Notes under the pieces: model-generated
Databases searched by the model: none
Told to the model about the DNA's origin: nothing
What the model saw: the letters and a program-made list of their open reading frames with translations, nothing else
NCBI GenBank assembly: GCA_965277735.1
Contig: CBDIDO010000002.1
Span: 434,001 to 498,000 of the forward strand
DNA: 64,000 bases
Origin: RH-AL1 sp965277735
Lineage (GTDB): Bacteria > Pseudomonadota > Alphaproteobacteria > Rhizobiales > Beijerinckiaceae
Direction of reading: 5' to 3'
Shown: piece after piece, positions 1 through 9,139 of the stretch
Position numbering within the stretch: the first letter of the stretch is position 1
How the letters are laid out: every line of letters begins with the position of its first letter
Program-made: the position numbers and the translations under genes

Positions 1-1242
1 CTCGACGTGGGCACCTCCAAGATCGTCTGCCTCATCGCGCGCCTGCAGCCGATCGAGCCGTCCGAGATGCTGCGGGGGCGCACCCATCGCTGCCGCATCC
101 TCGGCATCGGTCATCAGCGCTCGCGCGGCATCAAGAGCGGCACGGTCGTCGACATGGAAGCGGCCGAGGGCGCGATCCGCCTCGCCGTCGACGCGGCCGA
201 GCGCATGGCCGGCGTCCAGGTGCAGAGCGTCATCGTCGGCATGACCGGCGGCCGGCTCAACTCGCAGTTCTTCAACGCCAAGATCGCCGTCGGCGGCCAC
301 GCCGTCTCCGATTCCGAGGTCCATCGCGTGCTCGAGGCGTGCCACGCCTCGGTGCCCGAGGGCCGCAGCGCGCTGCACTCCCTGCCGATGGGCTTCTCGC
401 TCGGCGCGGCCGGCGACATCCGCGATCCGCGCGGCCTCGTCGGCGACGAGCTCGGCGCGGCGATGCATGTCGTCTCCGCCGACACGGTTGCCGCGCGCAA
501 CCTGATGCTCGCCGTCGAGCGCTGCCATCTCGCGATCGAAGCGGTTGTGGCGACACCTTACGCCTCCGGTCTCTCCGCGCTCGTCGACGACGAGGCCGAG
601 CTCGGCACCGCGCTGATCGACATCGGCGGCGGCACCACCTCCGTCGGGCTCTTCGCCGGCGGCAACCTCACCCATGTCGACGCCTTCGCCGTCGGCGGCC
701 GCCACGTGACGATGGATCTCGCGCGCGGCCTCAACGTGCCGCTCGCCGACGCCGAGCGCCTCAAGACGCTGCACGGCTCCTGCCTCGGCTCGGCCTCCGA
801 CGACCGCGAGACGATCGCCGTCACCCAGGTCGGCGAGGACGGCGACCACGCGACGCACGTGCCGAAGTCGCAGCTGACCCGCATCATCAAGCCGCGCGTC
901 GAGGAGATCCTCGAGCTGGTGCGCGATCGTCTGAAGGCGGCCGGCCTGCCCTCGCATTCGGGCCGCCGCATCGTGCTCACCGGCGGCGCCAGCCAGCTCG
1001 CCGGCCTGCCGGAGACGGCCAAGCGCATCATCTCCGGCCAGGTCCGCGTCGGCCGTCCGCTCGGCATCCAGGGCCTGCCCGAATCCGCCAAGGGCCCCGG
1101 CTTCTCGGCCGCGGTCGGCCTCCTCGTCTACCCGCAGGTCGCCGGCGTCGAGCATTTCCGTCCCGTCGGGGCGAAGGTGCGCGAGGCGACCAACGACAAT
1201 TACATCAGCCGCGTCGGTCGCTGGCTGAAGGATAGTTTCTGA
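1..1242 (+). CDS. ftsA: Cell division protein FtsA, 5' end cut by window
   Basis: Actin-like ATPase that tethers FtsZ filaments to the inner membrane. The reading frame is open from base 1 and starts with the phosphate-1 motif LDVGTSK, so the true start lies a few codons upstream of the window; the GTG at 7 is only an internal valine. The second phosphate loop DIGGGTT is at visible residues 207-213, an adenosine motif VLTGGASQLAG follows, and the C-terminal amphipathic membrane helix ends in RVGRWLKDSF. ftsZ follows about 110 bp downstream, as expected for a dcw cluster. Identity is certain; only the start is missing. Confidence 0.97.
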   Translation, partial: LDVGTSKIVCLIARLQPIEPSEMLRGRTHRCRILGIGHQRSRGIKSGTVVDMEAAEGAIRLAVDAAERMAGVQVQSVIVGMTGGRLNSQFFNAKIAVGGHAVSDSEVHRVLEACHASVPEGRSALHSLPMGFSLGAAGDIRDPRGLVGDELGAAMHVVSADTVAARNLMLAVERCHLAIEAVVATPYASGLSALVDDEAELGTALIDIGGGTTSVGLFAGGNLTHVDAFAVGGRHVTMDLARGLNVPLADAERLKTLHGSCLGSASDDRETIAVTQVGEDGDHATHVPKSQLTRIIKPRVEEILELVRDRLKAAGLPSHSGRRIVLTGGASQLAGLPETAKRIISGQVRVGRPLGIQGLPESAKGPGFSAAVGLLVYPQVAGVEHFRPVGAKVREATNDNYISRVGRWLKDSF

Positions 1243-1350
1243 GATGTCACGGTCGAAGGATATGGCGCGGCGGCCATTCCCAAACCGAGGCAAATCAGTT
1301 TGTACTCAAACTGCGGCGCTCCGGCGCTTTCAAACGCAAGAGGCCATGCG

Positions 1351-3087
1351 ATGACGATCAACCTGAAGGCACCGGAACTCCGCGAGCTGAAGCCTCGCAT
1401 CATGGTCTGCGGCGTCGGCGGCGCCGGCGGCAACGCGGTCAACAACATGATCGTGTCGGGCCTAATCGGCGTCGACTTCATCGTCGCCAACACCGACGCC
1501 CAGGCGCTTGCCTCGTCGAAGGCCGAGCGCATCATCCAGATGGGCCTGCAGGTGACCGAGGGCCTCGGCGCCGGCTCGCATCCCGAGATCGGCCGCGCGG
1601 CCGCCGAGGAGGCGATCGAGGAGATCCGTGATTACCTCGCGGGCGCCCACATGGTGTTCGTCACCGCCGGCATGGGTGGCGGCACCGGCACCGGCGCTGC
1701 CCCCGTCATCGCCCGCTGCGCGCGCGAGATGGGCATCCTCACCGTCGGCGTCGTGACCAAGCCCTTCCAGTTCGAAGGTCAGAAGCGCATGCGCACGGCC
1801 GACGGCGGCGTCGGCGAGCTGCAGAAGTCGGTCGACACGCTGATCACGATCCCGAACCAGAACCTGTTCCGCATCGCCAACGAGAAGACGACCTTCGCGG
1901 ACGCCTTCTCGATGGCCGACCAGGTGCTCTACTCCGGCGTCGCCTGCATCACCGACCTGATGGTCAAGGAAGGCCTCATCAACCTCGACTTCGCCGACGT
2001 CCGCGCGATCATGCGCGACATGGGCAAGGCGATGATGGGCACCGGCGAGGCGTCCGGCGAGAAGCGCGCGATCCTCGCCGCCGAAGCCGCGATCGCCAAC
2101 CCGCTCCTCGACGAGGTGTCGATGAAGGGCGCCCGCGGCCTGCTGATCTCGATCACCGGCGGCAACGACCTCACCCTCTACGAAGTCGACGAGGCGGCAA
2201 GCCGCATCCGCCAGGAGGTCGACGAGGACGCCAACATCATCCTCGGCGCCACCTTCGACGAGTCGCTCGACGGCATCGTCCGCGTCTCGGTCGTCGCCAC
2301 CGGCATCGACAAGCTGCAGGAGCAGCGGGACATCGCGGCCGCCGAGGCACGCGTCGCCGACGCCGCCGCCCGCCTGCGCGCGCAGTCCGAGACCCGCCGC
2401 GTCGAGCTGCACACCTCGACCACGCCTGTCCACCAGGCGCCGGTCTATCAGGAGCCGGCTCCCGCGCCCGTTGCCGCCGCCCCGGCCCCGCAGCATTACG
2501 CGCCCGCGCCGCAGCATTACGCTCCGGCCCCGACCTCCGGTGTCCAGCTGCAGCAGGTCGCGCCGCAGCAATCGCCGAGCTTCGCCGAGCCGCCGCGCGC
2601 GGCCCAGCGCGAGCCCGAGCGCTACGACGCCCAGCCCTACATCCCGCCGGCGCCCGAAGGCCCGGTTCTGCGCTCGCAGCGCATGCCGCAGATCGACGAT
2701 CTGCCGCGTCCGGTGCAGGAGCAGATCCGTCAGCAATACGCCGCCGGTGACGGCGCCGACGTCAAGCGCCGCACGCTGCTGGAGCGGCTCGCCGCCTTCG
2801 GCATGAGCCGCGACGAGACGGCGCCCGCGCCGCTCGATCAGCGCCCGATGCCGCAGCTCGGCTACCAGGGCCAGCCGGTCTCGCAGCAGCGCCCCGCGGC
2901 ACCGAGCCCGGTCCACAACGACTACGCCGCCAAGCGCCCCGCGGCGCCGATGGCCGGCCTGCCGCCGATCCCGCAGCGGCCGGTCCAGCACGGGCTCGAC
3001 ACGCACGGCCGCCTCGCGGCGCCGCCGCGCCAGAGCGAGGACGACCAGCTCGAAATCCCGGCTTTCCTGCGCCGCCAGACGAGCTGA
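1351..3087 (+). CDS. ftsZ: Cell division protein FtsZ
   Basis: Tubulin-like GTPase that forms the cytokinetic ring. The start is the ATG at 1351 (MTINLKAPEL), with an AAGAGG Shine-Dalgarno about 7 bp upstream; a longer in-frame extension from 1300 is unlikely. GGAGGN lies near residue 24 and the tubulin signature GGGTGTG near 109-115. A long Pro/Gln/Ala-rich linker follows, including a tandem QHYAPAP repeat near residue 385. The conserved C-terminal peptide DDQLEIPAFLRRQ, which binds FtsA, ends the protein. At 578 aa it is long, as is usual for alphaproteobacteria with extended linkers. A strong terminator follows directly. Confidence 0.98.
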   Translation: MTINLKAPELRELKPRIMVCGVGGAGGNAVNNMIVSGLIGVDFIVANTDAQALASSKAERIIQMGLQVTEGLGAGSHPEIGRAAAEEAIEEIRDYLAGAHMVFVTAGMGGGTGTGAAPVIARCAREMGILTVGVVTKPFQFEGQKRMRTADGGVGELQKSVDTLITIPNQNLFRIANEKTTFADAFSMADQVLYSGVACITDLMVKEGLINLDFADVRAIMRDMGKAMMGTGEASGEKRAILAAEAAIANPLLDEVSMKGARGLLISITGGNDLTLYEVDEAASRIRQEVDEDANIILGATFDESLDGIVRVSVVATGIDKLQEQRDIAAAEARVADAAARLRAQSETRRVELHTSTTPVHQAPVYQEPAPAPVAAAPAPQHYAPAPQHYAPAPTSGVQLQQVAPQQSPSFAEPPRAAQREPERYDAQPYIPPAPEGPVLRSQRMPQIDDLPRPVQEQIRQQYAAGDGADVKRRTLLERLAAFGMSRDETAPAPLDQRPMPQLGYQGQPVSQQRPAAPSPVHNDYAAKRPAAPMAGLPPIPQRPVQHGLDTHGRLAAPPRQSEDDQLEIPAFLRRQTS

Positions 3088-3117
3088 AGACTCTCTCCTT
3101 CTCCCGACCAACCTCGA

Positions 3118-3145
3118 ACCGGCGCCCCAGGGCGCCGGTTTTTTG
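3118..3145 (+). terminator. Rho-independent terminator after ftsZ
   Basis: Perfect inverted repeat ACCGGCGCCC (3118-3127) and GGGCGCCGGT (3130-3139) followed by six T residues. It sits 31 bp after the ftsZ stop and separates the division cluster from bamD. Confidence 0.9.
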
Positions 3146-3300
3146 TCAGGGAGGATGCGGCGGCTGTGTCGCGGTTGCGTCAGTGCACGAATTATTTACC
3201 GGCGCCCGAGACGCGCCACATTATTGCCGCCGCGCCCTCAGACGACTTGGGCTCGCGATTTGATTGCGGCCTCGTCCGCCCCGGCCCACACGAGAGTCCC

Positions 3301-4197
3301 ATGTCCCTGCCCTCCGCCCGTAGCCTTGCCGTAACGCGTTCGCTCTGCGCCGCGGCCGCTCTGGCCTCCGTGCTGACCCCGGTCGCCGCGCGCGCCGACT
3401 TCATGGATTCGTTGAACCCGATGCATTGGTTCTCGGAAGAGAAGTACGCGCCGAAGCCGATCAACGATCCGCCGCCGAGCAAGCTCTACGCGAAGGGCAT
3501 CAAGGACATGCAGGATCGCGACTTCGAGACGTCGGCCAAGACGTTCTCGACGCTCGAGAAGGCGTATCCCTACTCGCAGTACCAGCGCAAAGGTCTCATC
3601 ATGACGACCTACGCGCAGTACCAGAACAAGAGCTACACGGACGCGATCGGCTCGGCCAAGCGCTACCTCGGCCTCTACCCGAACTCGCCGGACTCGGCCT
3701 ATGTCACCTATCTCGAGGGCATGGCCTATTACGACCAGATCCCCGACATCAATCACGACCTCGCCCAGGCCGAGAGCGCGGTCACGGTGTTCAACGACGT
3801 CGTCACGAAATATCCGAACTCCGAATACGCCGCCGACTCGCGCTACAAGATGGGCATCGCCCGCGACCAGCTCGCCGGCAAGGAGATGGAAGTCGGCCGC
3901 TGGTACCTGAAGCAGGGCAATTACACCGGCGCGATCAACCGCTTCCGCACCGTGCTTGCCAAGTACCAGACGACCCGCCAGGTCGAGGAGGCGCTGGAGC
4001 GCCTGACGGAAGCCTATCTCTCGATGGGCCTGCCGCAGGAGGCGCAGACCGCCGCCGCCGTGCTCGGCCACAACTATCCCGATTCGCCCTGGTACAAGGA
4101 AGCCTACGCCAAGCTGCAGAACAGCGGCGGCCTGCGTCCGAACGAGGACACGGGCTCGTGGATCTCGAAGGTCTTCAAGGGCTCCAAGATCGGCTGA
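3301..4197 (+). CDS. bamD: Outer membrane assembly factor BamD
   Basis: TPR-type component of the BAM complex, which inserts beta-barrel proteins into the outer membrane. The start is ATG 3301 (MSLPSARSLA); the open frame reaches further upstream but only through non-coding-like sequence. Residues 1-32 form a signal peptide ending ARA before DFMD. After it come YfiO/BamD TPR segments, for example YAKGIKDMQDRDFETSAKTF and KYPNSEYAADSRYKMG. No LxxC lipobox is seen, whereas BamD proteins are normally lipoproteins: the only early Cys is at residue 16, inside the hydrophobic segment. In many alphaproteobacteria lpxC lies between ftsZ and bamD; it is not here. Confidence 0.93.
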   Translation: MSLPSARSLAVTRSLCAAAALASVLTPVAARADFMDSLNPMHWFSEEKYAPKPINDPPPSKLYAKGIKDMQDRDFETSAKTFSTLEKAYPYSQYQRKGLIMTTYAQYQNKSYTDAIGSAKRYLGLYPNSPDSAYVTYLEGMAYYDQIPDINHDLAQAESAVTVFNDVVTKYPNSEYAADSRYKMGIARDQLAGKEMEVGRWYLKQGNYTGAINRFRTVLAKYQTTRQVEEALERLTEAYLSMGLPQEAQTAAAVLGHNYPDSPWYKEAYAKLQNSGGLRPNEDTGSWISKVFKGSKIG

Positions 4198-4244
4198 TCC
4201 GAGCTCTTCCTCCTTCCGCAAGCGGGAGGAGGAAGACGCCGCCC

Positions 4245-5885
4245 CTAGCTCTGCTGCGGCGCGATCTCCAGGATCGCCGCGCCGCGCGCGTCCTGCAGGC
4301 GACGCGCCTCGCTCTTCGCAGCCTCGATCGTCGGCTTCGGCTCGCTCGTCCGCTCGCGGCCGACGGTGTCGGCATATCTGACGACCCACGGACCGGCGCC
4401 GTCGCCCCCGCGCACCGTGAAATCGGCCGGCACCTCGGCGGGGGCGCGCGCCTCGAGCTGCCCCGCGCTCAGCAGACGCTTCGGCCGGATCGTGCGCGAC
4501 CACAGGCCGAACGCCAGGCACGGCGCGACGATCGCCGGGAAGGCGAACGGCAACAGCCCGACCCAGCCGGCGTCGCTCGTGGCCAGCAGGTTGAAATAGA
4601 AAGCGACGAACAGGGTGGCCGCCACGAGGCCGCAGGCGCCGACCCACGTCGCCGCCATCACCCACGCCGGCTCCCCGGCTCCCTGTCGTCCTTGGCGGCG
4701 CAGATAGAACAGGATGGCGATCGCGGCGAAGGCCTGCAGGAAGATGATGCCAAACGAGCCGAAGCCGATGAGCACCGGCATGCCGGCCTTGTACGGATCG
4801 AGGCCGGAGAGCGCGATGGGCACCATGGCGATCAGCGTCAGCACCGTCACCGTGAGGCTCGCCCGCGACGGCGCCCCGGAGCGCGGGTTGGCCTCGCCAA
4901 ACCACGGCAGCAGCAGCCACTCGCGGCCGAGCGCGAAGATGTAGCGCGACGCGGCGTTGTGGATCGCGAGATAGGTCGCCAGGATCGACAGGCAGACCAG
5001 CACGCCCATGATGTCGGTGAGCACCTCGCCGCCATAGCGCGTGAAGACGTTGAACATCAGCTCGCCGTTCTCCCTGGCAGCGCGCGCGGCGATGTCGTCC
5101 GGCAGCACCGCGCCGACGACGACCCAGGCGGTGAACAGGTAGAAGACGGCGATCGAGATCACCGCCGTGTAGGTGGCGATCGGGATCGAGCGCTTCGGGT
5201 CCTTCGCCTCCTCGCCGTAGAGGGCGGCGGATTCGAAGCCGATGAAGCAGGTGAACGCGACCATCAGGCTGACCCCGAGCCCTGGCGTGAAGGCCAGATG
5301 CGGCGACCACGCCTGCGCCGGCAACGCCAGCGTGACGCCTTTCGCCGCGATGACGGTGGCATCGAAGATGACGAGGATCGCCACCTCGCCGATCATCAGC
5401 GCGCCGAGCACGACCGACGAGAAATCGATCGATCGGTAGCCGAGCACCGCGACGAGGACGAGGCCGATCGCCGCGAAGACCGGCCACGGCACATGAAGCC
5501 CCGCCTGCCCGAGCACGATGAAGGTGAAATAGCCGAAGGAGACCGCGAGGCCGAAGGTGAAGGCGAGATAGGCGACGAGCGCCGTATAGGCCGAGCTGAT
5601 GCCGGCCGACGTGCCGAGGCCCTCGGTGATGTAGGTGTAGAAGGCACCCGTGTTGACGATGCGCCGGCTCATCGCCGCGTAGCCAACCGCAAAGCAGAGC
5701 AGGATGCCGCCGGCGATCGCGAAGGCGACGGGCGTGCCCGCGCCGTTGCCGCGCGCCAGCGCGATCGGCAGATTGCCGATCAGCGACGCGAGCGGAGCCG
5801 CAGCGGCGATGACGAGGAAGACGATGCGCGGCGTCGAGAGGGACGCGCGCGTCGCGGACGGCACTTCGGACGGCGAGACGGACAT
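4245..5885 (-). CDS. APC-family amino acid permease with C-terminal extension
   Basis: Inner-membrane transporter of the amino acid-polyamine-organocation superfamily. The N-terminus has the family-type first helix (IVFLVIAAAAPLASLIGNLP), and about 12 hydrophobic segments run to residue 470. The substrate is not readable. The last ~65 residues form a soluble segment (VRGGDGAGPWVVRYADT, then an alanine-rich helix ending AAILEIAPQQS) that resembles the small DUF2188 fold, an unusual tail for a permease. The gene faces bamD convergently with a 47-bp gap and stands alone. Confidence 0.85.
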   Translation of the reverse strand: MSVSPSEVPSATRASLSTPRIVFLVIAAAAPLASLIGNLPIALARGNGAGTPVAFAIAGGILLCFAVGYAAMSRRIVNTGAFYTYITEGLGTSAGISSAYTALVAYLAFTFGLAVSFGYFTFIVLGQAGLHVPWPVFAAIGLVLVAVLGYRSIDFSSVVLGALMIGEVAILVIFDATVIAAKGVTLALPAQAWSPHLAFTPGLGVSLMVAFTCFIGFESAALYGEEAKDPKRSIPIATYTAVISIAVFYLFTAWVVVGAVLPDDIAARAARENGELMFNVFTRYGGEVLTDIMGVLVCLSILATYLAIHNAASRYIFALGREWLLLPWFGEANPRSGAPSRASLTVTVLTLIAMVPIALSGLDPYKAGMPVLIGFGSFGIIFLQAFAAIAILFYLRRQGRQGAGEPAWVMAATWVGACGLVAATLFVAFYFNLLATSDAGWVGLLPFAFPAIVAPCLAFGLWSRTIRPKRLLSAGQLEARAPAEVPADFTVRGGDGAGPWVVRYADTVGRERTSEPKPTIEAAKSEARRLQDARGAAILEIAPQQS

Positions 5886-6179
5886 GAAGAACTCGGGCTG
5901 CGATCGACGGCTCGCTTAGAGCAAATCGCCAGCTTCGTCATTCCGGGGGCTCGCGAGGCGAGAACCCGGAACCGGTGCTCCTATCGGACTGGGTGTCGTG
6001 CGCCAGAGTGGGTTCGCCCGCGGCGCTGAAGTAAATGGCCGCACTTAGCGGCCTGCAATAAAATGATACAATCGATCTCTTTTTATTGATGGTCCATCCG
6101 CGCAACTGCCGCAAGCAGGCATGGTTTGTAGTAAGACGACCGATTTCGTAGTCGCCGCTTCTTACATAGGGTCTACATC
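5886..6179. other. Divergent intergenic region
   Basis: 294 bp between the leftward permease and the rightward secreted protein. It is AT-richer than its surroundings. Near 5937-5980 there is one arm of a GTCATTCCGGGG...GAGAACCCGGAA type intergenic repeat. A small hairpin GGCCGC-ACTTA-GCGGCC lies at 6037-6053. No gene is supported. Confidence 0.6.
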
Positions 6180-6584
6180 ATGCTTGCGCTCAAATACGGC
6201 AGCGGAGGATTAGTCCTACTTGCTGCCTTGATCATTGCGCCTTTGCCCGCCTCGGCATGCGACATGTCACAGTCGATGACCGATGCGACTTGCGCAAATA
6301 TGGGATTTCCGAACGTCTTCAACAATCCGGCGCCGGCGCCCGTTTCTCCGCAAAACTCGTTTTTAGGCAGCCCGTACTACGGGCCGTACCCTGCCGACGG
6401 GACGTTCTCCTTGTTCGAAGAGCATCCTGTGATGATCTATCCTGGGCAGCCGTTCACGTGTCGACGGGGTATCGACTGCCCCGGAGACGCGGCTGAGCCT
6501 GCGCCGCAACCGGCAGCGCCGGCTCATGGTCGCTATAGCCACGCGGGCCACAGACATCGGCCCACGCAAACGACGACTCGATAA
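6180..6584 (+). CDS. Small secreted protein of unknown function
   Basis: 134 aa. It starts at ATG 6180 and has a clear Sec signal peptide (positive MLALKYG, hydrophobic GLVLLAALIIAPLP, cleavage likely after ASA before CDM). The mature part has Cys residues at the N-terminus and a CRRGIDCPG pair, proline-rich stretches, and a His/Arg-rich tail (HGRYSHAGHRHRPT) that could bind metal. No family recognised. Its base composition is less GC-biased than that of its neighbours. It stands alone between the permease and the esterase. Confidence 0.6.
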   Translation: MLALKYGSGGLVLLAALIIAPLPASACDMSQSMTDATCANMGFPNVFNNPAPAPVSPQNSFLGSPYYGPYPADGTFSLFEEHPVMIYPGQPFTCRRGIDCPGDAAEPAPQPAAPAHGRYSHAGHRHRPTQTTTR

Positions 6585-6598
6585 CGACGGAGCGCATG

Positions 6599-6620
6599 GC
6601 CGGGCGGCATGCCGTCCGGC
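6599..6620. repeat. Palindrome between convergent genes
   Basis: Near-perfect 22-bp palindrome GCCGG-G-CGGCATGCCG-T-CCGGC between the 3' ends of the secreted-protein gene and the esterase gene. There is no T-tract, so it is at best a weak bidirectional terminator. Confidence 0.5.
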
Positions 6621-6642
6621 TCCATGGCCGACGCGACGCCGA

Positions 6643-8319
6643 CTAGCGGCGCGGCGGCAGCCCCGCTAGCCGCCCGTCGAGCCCGACGTCGAGCATCTTG
6701 GTGTTGGCCGCGCAGGACCAGCTCTTGGCGCTCTTCACGTCGCCGCCGGCATAGCTCGCCTGGGTCGGAAACGGGCAGAGCGGCATCGTGCGGTCGGGCG
6801 CGACGCCGGGCGCCGGCTTGTTATTGGGGTAATGCGCCGCCACAAGCGCCTGCGGCGCCTGCCCCTGCTCCACCCAGGCCTCGAGCGGACCGAGCGTGTC
6901 GAAGAGGTTCGGGCCCGGACCATTGCCGCAATGCTGCATGTCGGGCGCGGCGAAGAAACGGACATTGGCCTGCAGCGCCTCATAGCCGTGGCGGCGCTTG
7001 GCCATCTTCTCGTAGAGGACGAAGTCGCGGAATGCCGGCAGCGCCGGGTCGCTGAGGCCGTGGTACCAGATCATCTTGCGGCCCTGGGCGATGAAGCGAT
7101 CGTAGAGCGGCGCCCGCGCGGCATCGGCACGGCTCGTCCGGTCGTCGAACGCCTGCATCGCCTTGTCGGTCGCGGTGCCGGCGGCCGTCACCGGAAACAG
7201 ACGGTAATCGTAGCTCGGGTCGAGCGCGAAATAATCCTGCAGGATATGGTTGGTGAACTGGAAGCCGGTGGGGGCCGGCTTGAAGCCTTTGCCGCCCCAC
7301 GGCTCGGCGCTGTCCGGCGCGATCGGCGCGACCATGCCGACCGACCATTCGTCCATCCCGCCGTTGGCGAAGTCGGTGATCGAGAAGCCAGGATAGAGCA
7401 CCCGCTTCTTCTGATCGCGCAGGGCCGAGATATAGGTCGTGAGATCCGCGGTCTGGCCCGGCGGCAGCCCGAGGTCGGCCGGGCGCACCGTGCACGCCGC
7501 GGGGTTCTGGATGAGCCCGTCCTTGACGCCGTCGGCCGCGTCGCACGCCGCCAGGACCTTGGCGTCGATCGCCGGCAGCGCGCTCGCGGGCAGATAGCTA
7601 CCGGGCGTCGCAAACAGCGCCTTGTACTTGGCGGCCGCGCCGGTGATCACCTGCAGATCGAGGAACGGCGCGCCCGCGATGATGCCGTCGAAATCCTCCG
7701 GGTAGCGCGTGGCCTCGACCATCGCCTGGCGGCCGCCGTTGGAGCAGCCGTCGAAATAGGCGCGTGCGACGGGCTTGCCGTAGAAGGCCGTCGCGAATTG
7801 CTTCGCGGCGACCGTCACCTGATGCGTCGCGCGGAACTCGTAGTCGGCCCGCGCCGGCCAGTTCGGCTTGCCCTTGGCGAGCAGCGCGAAGCTCGCATCC
7901 GTGCCGCCGCCCTGGTGTCCCTCGTCGGTGATCACGGTGGCGTAGCCCTTGGGGAGCGACTCCTGCAGATCGACGGGGTTGGCGGCGAAATCGGCATAGG
8001 TCGCGCCCGCGAGACCGCCGACGCCCCAGAACAGCACCTTGCCGTTCCAGTTCGACGGCAAACGAAGCTCGAACCCGGCCGACCCGGGGTCCGCGCCGTC
8101 GCCTGCAGTGACGAGCTTACCGACGACCTTGCAATAGGCGGGCGTCTTGTCGGCCGCCGGGACCGTCGCCGCGGAGACGATCGTCGCGCCTTTGACGACG
8201 TCGCTCAGGCCGCCGACGGAGCAATCGGCGTGCGCAGCGCCCGCGGAGGCCAGCGCCGCGACGGCGCAAGCGGCCGGCACGACAAAGGACCGCACGCCAC
8301 CGATGACCCGGTGTGCCAA
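6643..8319 (-). CDS. Tannase/feruloyl esterase family protein
   Basis: Secreted alpha/beta hydrolase (558 aa) predicted to cleave hydroxycinnamate or gallate esters of plant material. The start is a TTG at 8319 with GGGGAG 7 bp upstream. Residues 1-31 form a signal peptide ending AHA before DCSV. The family CS-D-HC arrangement is visible: Cys192-Ser193 in DGCSNGGRQ, Asp in GLSDPALPAF, and His-Cys in DMQHCGNGP, where the two Cys are known to form a disulfide next to the active site. It lies 100 bp downstream of the PAP2 gene on the same strand. Exact substrate unknown. Confidence 0.9.
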   Translation of the reverse strand: MAHRVIGGVRSFVVPAACAVAALASAGAAHADCSVGGLSDVVKGATIVSAATVPAADKTPAYCKVVGKLVTAGDGADPGSAGFELRLPSNWNGKVLFWGVGGLAGATYADFAANPVDLQESLPKGYATVITDEGHQGGGTDASFALLAKGKPNWPARADYEFRATHQVTVAAKQFATAFYGKPVARAYFDGCSNGGRQAMVEATRYPEDFDGIIAGAPFLDLQVITGAAAKYKALFATPGSYLPASALPAIDAKVLAACDAADGVKDGLIQNPAACTVRPADLGLPPGQTADLTTYISALRDQKKRVLYPGFSITDFANGGMDEWSVGMVAPIAPDSAEPWGGKGFKPAPTGFQFTNHILQDYFALDPSYDYRLFPVTAAGTATDKAMQAFDDRTSRADAARAPLYDRFIAQGRKMIWYHGLSDPALPAFRDFVLYEKMAKRRHGYEALQANVRFFAAPDMQHCGNGPGPNLFDTLGPLEAWVEQGQAPQALVAAHYPNNKPAPGVAPDRTMPLCPFPTQASYAGGDVKSAKSWSCAANTKMLDVGLDGRLAGLPPRR

Positions 8320-8419
8320 TGAATTTCTCCCCGACGCTTCGCTTCTTTGCAGGCCTTTTGAACGGCCTTGCCATCCCGGCGCAATCCGCCGCAGGCCCGA
8401 ACGATCCCTGCGGTTCGGC

Positions 8420-9094
8420 TCAATCGTCCCGCAGGAGGGCTGCGCGAAGCGCCAGCACGACCAGCATGGTGATCAGCGCGCCGCCGCAGACGTCGGACAG
8501 GAAATGCGCGCCGAAGGCCATGCGGAGCGCGCCGGTCGTCGCGGCGAAGGCCACGGCCGCCAGCAGGGCCGCGCCCCGCCACGGCGGCGGCACGAGGCTC
8601 GCGGGCGCCAGCATCCAGGTCGACGCCGCCGTCTCGCCGGAGGCGAAGGCGCAATTGTGCGGGCAGGCGCCATCGAAGCGCGTGAAAGGGCGGAATGCGT
8701 CGGGGCCGCCGAAGGCGGTGACGTCGTACGGGCGCGGGCGGTGCGACAGCTCCTTGAGCCCGGCATGCACCAGCAGGCCCGGGCCGATCGCCAGGCTCAT
8801 CGTCAGGAACAGTGCTGCGCGGCCCGACGGGGCTGTCCGGCGACGTGCCTTGCGCACCACCCAAGCGGCCAGAAAGCCGACATAGACGAGGAACGGGAGC
8901 GCCCAGGCCGAATAGCGCACGACGGTCCCGGCCCGCGTCTGCCCGACGAAATGATCGCTACCGACGTAGAACGCGCGGGCGACCTCGAGATCGAGATCGG
9001 GCCGCAGCGCGAGCCCAACAAGAACGGCGGCGAGCAGGAGGGCGAGCGGCAGGCAGAGCTTGGTGAGGGCGGTCGTGGATTGGGAGACGGACAT
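8420..9094 (-). CDS. PAP2-superfamily membrane phosphatase
   Basis: Integral membrane acid phosphatase, 224 aa, with about five hydrophobic segments. The three PAP2 signatures can be placed: K114 to R119-P-R-P (KELSHRPRPY), then ASGE at 151-154 where PSGH is usual, and R191-x5-H197-x3-D201. The replacement of the second-motif His by Glu is notable, since that His normally protonates the leaving group; related ASGE/VSGE variants exist in lipid phosphatase branches. Likely substrates are lipid phosphates such as undecaprenyl pyrophosphate or lipid A, but this is inference. Confidence 0.85.
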   Translation of the reverse strand: MSVSQSTTALTKLCLPLALLLAAVLVGLALRPDLDLEVARAFYVGSDHFVGQTRAGTVVRYSAWALPFLVYVGFLAAWVVRKARRRTAPSGRAALFLTMSLAIGPGLLVHAGLKELSHRPRPYDVTAFGGPDAFRPFTRFDGACPHNCAFASGETAASTWMLAPASLVPPPWRGAALLAAVAFAATTGALRMAFGAHFLSDVCGGALITMLVVLALRAALLRDD

Positions 9095-9139
9095 GGGGCG
9101 GCCCTTGTGTCACGCGGGCGACCTCGGGCAAAGGGGAGG

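Noticed and set aside
3238..5487. A 749-codon open frame opposite bamD and the permease
   Set aside because: Arg/Gly/Ala-rich low-complexity translation, antisense to two well-supported genes; a product of high GC.
3426..6029. An 867-codon plus-strand frame across bamD and the permease
   Set aside because: Shadow frame with low-complexity charged sequence and no domain; bamD is in another frame and the permease is on the other strand.
6037..6053. GGCCGC-ACTTA-GCGGCC as a terminator
   Set aside because: It lies between divergent starts, with no T-tract and no gene ending there.
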